The notes under the pieces: model-generated
Seen by the model: only the letters and a program-made list of their open reading frames with translations
What the model was told of the DNA's origin: nothing
Database searches by the model: none
From: Bimastos eiseni
Lineage: Eukaryota > Annelida > Clitellata > Crassiclitellata > Lumbricidae
Reading direction: 5' to 3'
Length of the DNA: 64,000 nt
NCBI GenBank assembly: GCA_959347315.1
Contig: OY365810.1
Coordinates: 2,036,334 to 2,100,333, forward strand
Position numbers and translations under genes: made by a program
Part shown: in pieces, positions 1-12,200 of the stretch
Position numbering within the stretch: the stretch's first letter is position 1
Layout of the letters: each line of letters opens with the position of its first letter

Positions 1-3000
1 AATATGAACTAACTACTATCAATCAAAATCAGTTTTTAACATACATCTAAATCAGTCTTACTTTTAAAATTCTTAAATAGGGCCTAAGTGTTACAATGCG
101 CTAAATCTCGGTTATATTTAAGTTTAAGTGTATATATTTAACACCATTCACCGTAAAATATCTACAACAAAGAAGATAAAATTGCAGGAACTTTGGCGTA
201 CTACAGTACTGACAAGCTCACTTTATATGTGGCACTTACATGTAGTCACGTATGGATAGACAAGAAGTTGAAGCGTTATATTATTCTTTACGTCACACTT
301 ACGTCATACTTGGCAGGCCTACTTAATAACAATAACGATTTTAGAACACCTGCAATAGATAATTAAGCGACATCTGACTAAAAATTAAGACATTGGCATG
401 CTTTCTTCAGTATAATAGACCTGTATTCTTTGTAATAATTGGCGCATGAATGTGTTAAGAGAAAATTCAGCAAGCCTATCGAAAGGCATTGGTAAAAGTA
501 TTGGCATTGATATTGCAATACTTTCAAGAAAAAGCTCTGGTAGGCCCATTGGCGTTAGGTGTTCACTCGAAAATCCGAAGGTTCGATAGACCGAGAATTC
601 TATACTTCGACATTGATTTAACTAGAAGCTGTATAAATTGATGAAAAAAATGAGTAAAACTGAAAGCTGGATTGACAGAAAAAGAATCATGCGCAAATGG
701 AAGCTGGACGAATGAAAGGAATGGTGCAATCAAGCTTCCAGCCAAACATAATTCTTCTCATCAATCCAAATTCCATTAAAACCGCAATCCTATCGACCGG
801 ACACCATGCAATCTTCGGACTATCGAGCCTGACTATAGACACAGAATCTTGGTAGTACCCATACTTATATTAGGATGTACGCCTACTGGTTAATAAATAA
901 CTGATTTCGAAATAACAGATTTTTAAACAATTGATTTCGAAATAACTGGGGAACTAACTGGGAAACTTGGAGATAGGAGATGCAGGGTAAGTGATGGGAT
1001 CATCCAATCACGATATCATAGGAATGAAAATCTTACCACAGCACTCCTTATCCAGTGATATCAATCGATGTCACCTTTCGCATGACCTCAGCGTCAAAGG
1101 CCATTAAGAATTACTTAATAGCCTGAACCATGGATGGTAACCGTTGTTTTAGGCCCAAGATTGCATCTAGATTGGTTAAACTATCGCCTTTAACCATAGT
1201 GGCATTTTGAATTATACAATAGCTTTTGAAGACCGAGAGACACATGAGAGGAACTCCCGATTAAATGGAACCACGATCGTGTTCATGCGTTTGCGGAAAA
1301 GAGAAAAGCATTATTGCAGGTTCTTGGACGGATTGTTGTACAAAGATGAACGAACCACTGTCAAAAAATCAACGCTGAGCGGTGGAAGTTCGAGTCGGCG
1401 GAACAACCAAGTCACTATGCTTTTAGAGCGGAAACATCTGTGGCCGGGAAAGAAAGATACTGAAGCGCTTAAATACTCGAGTTAAAATGGTAGCACAATA
1501 GTTATTACGTATGAATTTTGATATAAGCCAACACGTAGGTTTGTAAACCAACAGAGTTGCAGCATTTGAAGTCCGAAGCAATAGCCGACGATGTCGCCTT
1601 TACGACTAGGCTTTTGACACTAGACTCGTAAGGAATTGTTCGAAAATAAATATAGATAAATGGCATGCTTATAATAGAGTTGCTTTAGCTATAATAAAGT
1701 CAACTGTTGACTGGACTCGACCCAGATTTCGGCTTTCAGTGACCTCTGCGCTCGTTATTCTTTCGTCTTCTCTTCTCATCACATCACCATGACAACTCAA
1801 TCTAGTCTCTCCTAAACTCTGCTCCAAACGCTTCCAACTCCCAACCGGCTTTACGTGTACCCCATTCCTACCCCTATTTTTTGCGTGTCATGTATTGTTG
1901 GCCAAAATCATCCCTGAAGTCTACCAATTAATTTCTCACACAAGATAGACATACATTTGGCACATGCAGGGACTTTCCTAGTTCGTAAATGAGGCGGTTA
2001 CAGTTCTACATAGATTGTCATCCGGGTATAATAATGTCGTCGAGGTAGACTGTGAGTAATGCTTATTATTAATATTCAGTAGCAAAACTCAAGTGAAATA
2101 AACTACGACATTATTATGATGATGATAACGATTTAGACACTGACATTCGGGGATTATGACATAACGACTAGGAGGAAGATGCTTCATAAGGACGCTAATA
2201 TTATTTAAGCAACGAACGCGCTTATATGTAGGCATTAAAGACCACGCGGTTGGAAAAGGGAAGTTACTTGAATATGCAATTGCAATTATTATAAAGACTA
2301 GGCTCTATGAACCATTGTCATTAACCAATTAACTTATAGATAATGGTAACCTACACTCTTGGTAAACAATTTAGGTTTAATAGAATGCCGTTATTATAGC
2401 TTTATTTCCCTCCCCCCACAGTCAACTCTTTCAACAGAAACGGCTTCGGTATATTATTTGTCTCTGCAAGTGAGGCGATCACCTTCCTGACTTTATTGAC
2501 ATTCGACTTCATCCTATCTGGTCTATCGTAAAAACTTCTTTAGGACCATTGCAAGTGATAAATTCGATAGTGTAAGTCATATTTAGAGATTAAATATCTG
2601 CATTAGCCGCACCAATATCTAGTCCGAGATATAAACAACGACTGCAAAATCATTTGAGGAAAGGCCTAACTAAGATTATAAAGAAATGAAAATCTATTTT
2701 TCATTTCAAAAGAAAATCTGCTCTTTGCGCAATTAAAAGCACATGTTGTTGATTACGAATTTTAGACAGGATGATGCGGATGGTGCGACCGGATATACAT
2801 GTATAATTCAAAGCAGTCTAAAAGGATATACTTGCCGTCCCCAGCGAAATTGAATAGTAGGATCTAATCTTGCTATGACTGACAAAGTTACAGCCTAGGC
2901 AAGAAGGAAATGCTTGCTGTGACCCACATGTGCATAATGAGATCCAATGTCGAATTAGATTAATACGCGTAGCCAAGCTAATCTGCAAAACAATTAGTCG

Positions 3001-3234
3001 TTTCTCATTAGCTCCTAATGTTCAACTTTTCGTTTGCTTATTCTCTAAATATTTCACTATAAATTTTGACAGATCGCAGTCCTTGTTTCCATAAGCATCC
3101 AGAAGAATTATAACGTTTATGTGACAGAGGAGCTACTCCAGCGAGAACAAGTTCAATTGACATCAATTATTTGTGTCCATAATAAACTGTAATAAACGTC
3201 TCCTGCACTGAGATACTTGGCTTGGTTACACAGC
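1..3234. other. Upstream non-coding region with no supported gene
   Basis: I see no exon I can support here. The longest open frame (about 1207-1485, +) has no recognisable domain, no clear splice signals and starts on a non-ATG codon. A repeat containing TTCGATAG-type words lies at about 555-840. A TATAAAT-like sequence at 3058-3064 is roughly 175 bp upstream of the first coding ATG of locus A and could be a core promoter element, but this is weak evidence. Confidence 0.5.
555..840. repeat. Interspersed repeat flanked by TTCGATAG/GACTATCGA words
   Basis: An AT-rich core with 'aagctgg'- and 'aatccaa'-like words is bordered by short TTCGATAGACCGA and GGACTATCGAGCC sequences. A related arrangement is seen at 27880-28210. 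Short motif blocks bordering an AT-rich core fit a non-autonomous element such as a Helitron-like or DINE-like repeat, but I cannot assign a class. Confidence 0.45.
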
Positions 3235-3277
3235 ATGCTGAAATTGATCTTCGCCGTTCATCTTTGTGTTGCCATCG
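3235..3277 (+). CDS. Locus A exon 1: signal peptide
   Basis: ATG is followed by a hydrophobic run (M-L-K-L-I-F-A-V-H-L-C-V-A-I) and ends in G|GTAAGA, a strong donor, leaving one base of a codon (phase 1). This matches the two-base start of exon 2. A short signal exon joined by a phase 1 intron to a V-like Ig exon is the usual IgSF layout. Confidence 0.75.
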
Positions 3278-6200
3278 GTAAGATTTGACATGATCATAAT
3301 TTCACTACTAAACTAGGAGAAATTACAGTTAAAATAAACAGTTATATTGTAATTTACTGGGAATCTTTTACGTTAGAGCCAGTTGACAGGTAACATTCAG
3401 CTTTAGAATTTCGACTCGCTGAATACATGAAAGAGCTAGAGAGTAAGTTTTCAGTAGACCTAGTGTTTAGTTCAATTTAACTTAATTACAACATGCGACT
3501 CACGGTGACTTGATCGTCCCTTTTCCACGCACTTCAATAATGCATCATCGGGTTTTCTCGGTTGTGGGACCTACATGCACCGTCTGGCACCACCAGAGCT
3601 CCGTCGTCTACCTAGGAGCTCCTCATCGTCGTTTTGCACCTCTCTGAAAACTGTCCTTTTCAACCGCGGTTAGACCAGGAGTAGATATCTTGAAGGGACG
3701 CTATAGTAAGTCTTTTCGACTGATTGATTGACTGATCTTCCAAGATAGTGACCTTCCAAAATATCTTTCACCAAACTGAAAATTGTGCTTCCTAGTCTAG
3801 GAATTTACCCGAATTCGTCCGACTTGTAATTTGTTTGTTTCAGGGGGTTGTCATCTGCTGCGCACTCCATCAAACACTGCACTAATCGTCGGCCAAAGAC
3901 TTGAACTGATGTGTCAACCAGTTATCAACTACACAGTGCGAGAATGGACAAGTCAGGCATCGTCTAACACCAACCAGTCTAAGATCTTCACTGGATATAG
4001 TATTCCGAGGATTGTTGGCAGCCAGCGTTTTGGATTCACCACAGCTAACAATTCTGTCAATCTTTACCTAAACTCAACAGAACTAAACGATGCTGGGAAA
4101 TATGACTGTCATGTTCAGCAAGTAAAGAAACAGCTCGAACACTACAGTGCCCAGCTGATTGTCCTTGGTGAGTTCAGATCCACTGTTTAATTCCTAGAGT
4201 TTCTGTATCCATGCGTATTTTTGAGCCATCCCTTTGGAGCACAGCAACCGGTGAGTTAGATAACTCGTCCTATTAAGCGGAGGGGCGAGTTCCAGCTTTC
4301 ACGAGTTATCACTGAGTATAGGACCATTGAGCAAGATCTTGATTCGCAATTGTCTAACTAGTACTCAACGACATCGGTGTTATGTTGAACTGTCGTGCGT
4401 GTTTGCCCGTGTTTGCAGGTGTGTGTGTAGGCGTGTGTGTTTCTGAACTTTCAAAACAAGGCAACGTGTCATTTATTTATATGAGTCACCAGTGTTAAAA
4501 GCACCAGTGTATACCTGCTTCAGTTTGGCTTTGTTGCTTGCAAGGAGGATATGTATGTTGTCTCATGGACAACGTTACATTTTCCAACTCTATCAATATA
4601 ACTAGGAGATTTTATTAAAACTGACTGGAAAACTAATGTAGTCCGTCGTTAAACTAAAAACACAGTACAAAATAAGTTCTCCGTTAACCTTTAATAGCAA
4701 GGATCGACAGCAACATAAAAGAAACTTAGTCATAATGACATACAAATGTGGAGTCGATTCAAATATTTTTGTCAGGTAAAACTCTTGCTCAAAGTAAAAA
4801 AAACTCTGTTGAATTATTATTTCGTAATTTCTTTGCTGTAGAGACTGAACCAATTTGCGATGACAACCTGACCACAGCTTCTAGCGAAACCTTAAAAGAA
4901 GGTGACGTTGTCTGGATGAGATGCAGCGTTAACTACAGAGGAAATATTGCTCCAACAATGGAATGGAGACAACACGGAAGAAATAGATATCAGGTGGATA
5001 GCTATGTAATAGCAGAAATGGTCACTTCAAATGGCAATATTAGTTCAACGTTGATCATAGTAATTAATTCAACCTACAACGCAACATATTTCACGTGCAG
5101 AACTTATTTCCAATGGGACAACACAAGCAGTCTAAACTCCACAGCAACAAATTCACCTGACTACAGCTACACTTGGAATTCATCCGTCATCATTGTCTCG
5201 CACACGACCATCGTCCAAGAAGAAAGAGAAACAGTCTCTGAGTCAACGTCAATCACTAAATCAACAAGTGATGGATTGTGTAAGTCATTAATTTGTATAA
5301 TTATTTGCACAATGACGACATATTCAGCTTATTAGTAAATACACTTGGATTGGGTCCAAATATACAATGCAGGCAATAATTTATATAATTGATATAATGG
5401 CAAACATAATAAACATCAATTTTTAGGCATATACATGTATCATGATATCATGTTAAACACAATGGCGTCCCTATCTGATTCTACATCCGATTTAGCTGTT
5501 GAACTGCCAGGGCTGTGAAAATCAACGGCGGCGATCCCGGGTGTGGGCGTCGAAGGGGACAAGTTCCCCACCTTTTACAGAAAGAGGACAAGTTATACGT
5601 GCGTCCCCCACATTTCCTAACCCTGTCATTGGGTCTCCTCCCACCTGTCAAACGAAATCGCAGCCTCTGGTGAAATTCTTTTCGATAGTTAGCTGATAAT
5701 ATTAAATATCTTCGTTTATTTTTTATACCAGCTGACAAACCGCAGTTGCTTACAATCGACAGAAATAAAGAAAAATAGCATAAGATTAATAAGAGTTAAC
5801 TACTATATGACACTCTATGAATAAAATAATTGTCACCTTTATTTGGGTGCACAAATGGATGCGATCCAGGGCGAAGATTGTGGATAGCTTACAGGTGGCA
5901 ACTGCGCTGAAGAGAAGAATGATCTAAGGACATGAAACTCGTTACCAAGGCGGAGGGGGGCACCTGCCGCCAAAGCCATGGTCTCGTAGGTGAAGTAATC
6001 TGATAGTTGTAATAATATGTGGCCACTAATGTGATTCTCGCCAGATGAGTTTGGACCAGTTGTAATTGTTGCAAATCTCCCTCAGTGATACCAACGATAA
6101 CTGTGTTGTAGCCATCGAATCGGCTAGAAGCCAGGTCATTTCGAAGAGAAACCAAACCAGACAGCTGAAGGCATATGATTTGATATCTCGAAATAGTTAC

Positions 6201-9200
6201 GTGTATAATTATGTGAACCGTTTTTTGAATAATGTCATAAATTATAGATGGTTCCTGTTACTGCGTACAACGTGCGCCTGTGCACGATTAGCAAGCAAAA
6301 ATGAAAATCCGGTGGCTAGAAATAGTTTCTAAATTTTTGACTTATGTCAAAGAGAGGGAATTGGTATAATCCTGAAGAAGTTTCTTCCTATAGACGTCAG
6401 ACGGAAGAAGAAGTCAACACATGAGTGCTGGAGACATACCAGAGAAAGACAGAGACAGATAGAGACAGACAATGAGACAGAGAAAGAGAGAGCGTTTCCC
6501 AAACTGTGTTCCGCGGAACCTTAAGGTTCCGTGAGGTGAAGACAAGGGTTCCGCGGAACACTTTCAGAGTGAACATATTTTCTGACGTAAATACTTTAAA
6601 TACTTTAGACAATCTATAATTGTGTCCTACACAATGGATATATGATACATCACAAACTGAATTCATTCGTCATTGTCATCGATATTTGTGTTTTCATTAG
6701 TCTAAAACAGGCTTAAACCTATAATGGTCTGCATTCTCAAGCGTTTGTTTACCAACAGTGGAATATGTTTAGTTTTGGACGGCGGTTCAGCCGAACAAAT
6801 TAAGATCAAAAGGGCTCCACGAAAAAAAAATGATTGTGAAACCGGATCTAATCGATTAACGATAAAATCATGAACCAATGTACCAGCAGACTTTGAAGAG
6901 AAAGCTGGAGACAAACCAGTCACTGCAAATGCCATTAAACTGCTAGTAAATCGCAAACATGTATCACACGCTAATCGCTCCAGCTGCTGACAAGTAATGG
7001 TAGATGACAACGCGGATTTATGAATAAACTTTGCGTGCAGCTACGTGTCATTAGCTGAAAGTGACCTCTGCAATTTGGACTGTCGAAATCATTACCATTG
7101 AAAAATGACTAGGTATTGAATAAGTATCTGAAGTATGTTAAAAGTAACTTAACTAACTCTAGTGCTGCATAAATATCGAGCTTATGACTATTGTCGGCTT
7201 ATGGGTCAAACTGGAAAAATTAGTGCCCTCTGTAGGCCTATCGATTCAACCATTAATTCAGCTGCGTGCTTAGGCGCGAATTAGGCTAATGTGCATGTAT
7301 TATGTACATATATATATGTATTTATTTTACTGTAATTTTCACCTTTCAATTGCGTGTAAATCGCCCCTGCTTAAACTTAAATGTAACTGATGCGAAAGCA
7401 ATTTATTAGCAAGTAAGGACTCCGTTAATTTAGTGAGTAAACACTGACGAGCTTTAGCAGGCAGACCATCCTTCATAATATTCATTACAGTGGTATGGCG
7501 CCTCTTCAAGGTCGAACTCATACCGACAGCTTCTGGTGGTAGACGCCATGTCATCTTTAATGGGGCAACATAATTCGGAACAGATGAGTTGAATGAAAAC
7601 GGCGGCCGATAATATCAGCAACGCACGGACTACAACACCGTGCAATTCCTCGCTGATAGCATATTTTTAGAAGGCGCTGTTCCCTGGCTTCTATCTGACT
7701 CCTGGTCTTTGGAAGATGATATGCTTTAGTCTCCAGCGCGTTTCTCGTGAGATATTTCAGCATTATAACGCCAACCCATTGACACCCTCTCAGAGCCGAA
7801 GAGACTACTGACGCCACTGAAGCAAACGTCCTAGAACCGTCCAATATACTCAGAAAGAGACGGAGAAGAAATATTTCTTAGAAAGTATAGTCTATATCAG
7901 ACCAAAGTAATAATAGTAGAAGTCCAAGCGAGCGACACAACATCCGTATTGCCAAAAGCAAGGCCTACACGACGCATAAGTGTAATGACAGCAGGTGCGC
8001 CTATACAGAAACCACCAAGATAAAACATTATTATCTTTCTGATACTGTGTCATTCTTCTTGCATACCCCTTTTCTGCTTTCTTTTTATTGACGGCTATTA
8101 TATAATAAGCCTAATTGTGGTAAATTCGTTTTCATTTTTGTCATAGCTAGGCTACATTTCAGTTAATTTATTTGTCGCTAAAATTAAGGTTAGGCCTACT
8201 GGGTTTTTATTTTAGTTAGATGTAATTAGGTAAGGCGAAATAGTTTGCGTACAGACTAACAGTACTTTGTCACCCTGAGGCGCGTTACACAATTTGCTTA
8301 GAACTTCGAAAGCCCTTCCACGTAATTTGGACCTACTGTCTTATTTTGAATTAGTTTTATAATAAAAAGATTCCGAATAAATAATTATTCATACGATTAT
8401 TATTTGAGCTGTATCAATATGCAATCTCTTAAAATTGAACGTTTAGGCCTAATTCCAATGTCTCGTTTTATGAAATATAATCTGGTTGAGAAAATTATCC
8501 ACTGAATTAAGCTAAGTGCTGAAATAGAAAATACACGCATTTTGTTCTCCTGTTCACTTCCAAAACTCGACTGCAAGGCTTTGTGTACTCCTGGAGTACG
8601 GACTGGTATGATTCCGTTGGCCTATGTGGGTTATTAGGCCTGTATTCCAAGAAAGGTACACATCTTTCTGGATGTCAAAAATTTATTGAATTCTATTGAA
8701 CGGGTATAATTATTTGGTGTATTATGCTAACTTTTAAGAGCCATTTAAGAGCATAGGCTCTATCAAAGGTTATTAAATGTTTTTGTTCTATAGCGCATGG
8801 ATTCAACGCGATATATCTCGTGGCCGGTGTTGCTGTTCTTTTTGGCGTCGCATCGTCACTGGTGGCTCTTATACTCTGCCATCGTCTCAGAAGAAAGAAT
8901 GCAGGTCTGTATATCAGGCGCTCTTATCAGCAGTGTTGTATGCCAGACTTGAAACTTCCAGACCAAGACGAGACCGATACAGTGAGGTGCCGAGACCGAG
9001 ACACTAGGTTCAAGACAGTACGAGACAGTACGAGACTGTAAAAGACAAGTGATCCCATATAAAATGCTGTAAAACACTAATGTATCAGTGTTCGGGAATA
9101 ATGTTCATTTGTAATTTCAATTCGAAACTCATTATGTATAGTACCAATTCCTGAGAACAGTTTTTATATTGCCCCTTTTTATTTTTTTCGATAACTCATC

Positions 9201-12200
9201 GTCGGCCTATCTTCTGATTAGTATAAGGAAAGCCTTTTTAGACACGTCTGAAAGTTTCTAGACGATTTTAAACAAGCAAATTTGATACCAAATACCAAAC
9301 GAAATTAAAAAGTTGCGCATTCGAATCCTTACTCACCCTGAGAAACTCGAAGTTGTTCCGATCGTTTCGGTTATGGTGGTTTTAGGTGTAAATCGATGAC
9401 CAACGGCACGACATAGCGATTGTTTGTCAATAACTTCAATTTGCGTAAAAGGAAACTTCACCATTTTAGGTTTTCTCTCAGACATTTTTCCACTTTAAGA
9501 TAATTGAATTGATTTCAGTATCATGTGACTCGCGCGTTAACCAGAATTACCGTTTCTCGTAGATTCCGGTTTCAGTTTCTAGCGCAAGATTTCAAAACAG
9601 TTAACGCGAAACTTATCGAAACCGCTTGTTCGAGACAGAACAAGACTTTTACTTCAAGACAGTTTCTGAAAATTCGAGACACTATACCTCGAGAACGAGA
9701 CCGAGACAGCAGGCTTCCGAGACCGAGACACTAAAAACTGTCTCGAGACCATACAACTCATTTTATCAGGCAGTCATTTCATGCATTGCATACATTGCAT
9801 ATGCGTAGTATAGGCCTACATCAACACTAGATTTAGCCGTTTCCAATATTATTATTGTTTATTCATAAACAAAATGGTCGTGCGTTTCAAAGTGTTATGT
9901 TTTTTATTTTTATAGCCATTGTTTCTATTACCATGATCATTTCATTAGAATTTTAAAAAAACGTTCGCTTATCCAACAGATTTAATTACACCTAATTCAA
10001 GCAGGCCAATTAAATATCAAACATTGCCCAGACCTTATTTTTAACCATTAGCATTCAATTATTTCTCACCAGTTTGTACTCTCTTGAAAACATACTTCAC
10101 CGTCCGTGGATTTGATGCTGACAGAATGACTTCGTTGTACTGAAAATGCAATTAATTTTGAGAAATAATTATTGCAGTATTTATGATCTTGATATCCATA
10201 TTTGTTGACTACCGAAGAGACATAGCAGCCGTTTTCTTTGTATTTGAAAATGTAGCTTGGAAGTATTAGTCTGTCCTTTACTTTGACAGCATCAGTGTCA
10301 TTCCCAAACAGCCCCAAAATAATGTAGGGCCTTCATTCTGGCAACAGACCAATGCTGTGGATATGTCCTACACACAAAATCCATGTGTTAGTCTACTCTA
10401 GAAACTGTTTTAAATTTGAGGCCAGTTAGTCATATGTGTTAATTACAAAATGAGCAAACTTTACACTCCATAAGCGAAGTGTTTTAAACAAAGAACAAAA
10501 TAATCTATCTCCACCCAACTTCTATCGAGTTGAATGAGTTTATCCAATTTTCAATTTTAAAATAAATCGACTTTGCGGCAAGCTCAGATTACGGTACCAA
10601 GTCAAAGGCGTATTATGTCAACCTTTAAAGAGATACAAATACGGTAAAACGCTGTTCTGCTCTGCATACAATGATATAGGCTACTTTAATTTGGAAATTT
10701 TAAGAATTAAAAACACATTGCAGTTAAGCTTAAATGCTTATTATTAAGGTAACTCTTTGACTATATCTCTATTGCGTAAAATAAATTTGACTATGCAGCA
10801 AAAATTAATTGTCATTTTATTTATAAAATTTGTGCACAGCAGATGAACTTTAACCACATTCTCGGTGACTAAGCTGCAGTGTTGTATGCAAGACTTTAAA
10901 CTTCAAGACCAAGACGAAACCGACACAGTGAGATGCCGAGACCGAGACAGTGAGGTGCCGAGACCGAGACCCTAGGTTCAAGACAGTTCGAGACAGTAAA
11001 AGACAGGTGATCCTACACAAAAGTCTGTGAAATACTAACGTATCAATTTTCGGGACACTAAGGTTCATTTGTAATTTCAATTTGAAACTTAATTATAGTA
11101 TATATCGTACCAATTCCCAAGAAGTTTTTATGTTGCCGAGTATATTATGATCTTTTTCGATATTTCTTTTTCGGCCTACCTTCTGAATAGTATAAAGAAA
11201 GCACGTCTGAAATCTTCTAGACGATTTTAAACAAGCAAATTCGATACCAAATACAAAAGGAATTTATAAATTTGCGCATATCCTTACTCACCCTGAGATA
11301 CTCGAAGTTGCTCCGATCGTTTCGGTTATGTTGGCTTTACATCAATGACAAACTAATAGTCAATAGCTACTGTTTGTCAATATATAGGCATACCTTCAAA
11401 TAGCGCAAACGCAAACTTCACAATTTCAGGTTCTCTCTCGGACATTGTTCCACTTTAAGATAATTGAATTGATTTCAGTGTCATGTGACTCGCGCGTTAA
11501 CCAGAATTATCGTTTCTCGTAGATTCCGGTTTCAGTTTCTAGCGCAAGATTTCAAAACAGTTAACGCGAAACCTATCGAGATCGCTTGTTCGAGACCGAA
11601 CAAGACTTTCACTTTAGTTTCTAAAAATTCGAGAGACTACGTCGAGACCGAGATAGCAGGCTTCCGAGACCGAGACACTAAAAAACTGTCTCGTGACCGA
11701 GACACTGTCTCAAGACCATACAACTCTGCTAAACTGTTGTTTATTGATGTGCTATTATGATTGTTGTTATAAGTAGTCAGATACACATGGTCTTGCAGTA
11801 CAATGAATAATTTGCTGGTTCTTCTCCAACAACTTTCAGCGGCCATGACAGATCTAAATCCAACGGAGGAACCTTTTCAAAGCGAGTACGACCTCATACC
11901 CTACGCATGCACCGATGGCTACGAAACAATCGAAGAAGTGGATGAAAAAAATGACATCATGTTCACCAAGTTTCCTCCGCGACTTGGTCCTCTTCCAACG
12001 TCCAACTACTCAGCATTAGCACCCGTTGAATCGAATGCTCCGAGCCTCTACTCGAGAATGGAACATTGGAAGCAGTCAGTTGACGACGGGAAAAGTGAAG
12101 TTGATGGAGTGAAGCTGCTTTTGAATTCGCACGAATTAACACCAAAATACTTAATACCTTCAGACGAGAAGGACATTGGTAGAGAAATAATTTTGCATCC

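Noticed and set aside
1207..1485. 92-codon plus-strand open frame
   Set aside because: Non-ATG start, no domain, no splice context; a frame of this length is expected by chance.
5481..5738. Overlapping open frames on both strands in GC-richer sequence
   Set aside because: No domain and no splice signals; inside the large intron of locus A.
7339..7844. Three overlapping minus-strand frames, one with a hydrophobic start
   Set aside because: Frames are short and shift; no recognisable domain. Possibly an old coding remnant, but not supportable.
11803..11839. ATG at 11803 as start of an independent protein with the ITAM tail
   Set aside because: The acceptor at 11838-11839 fits the TM exon in phase 1 and the upstream residues add nothing conserved.
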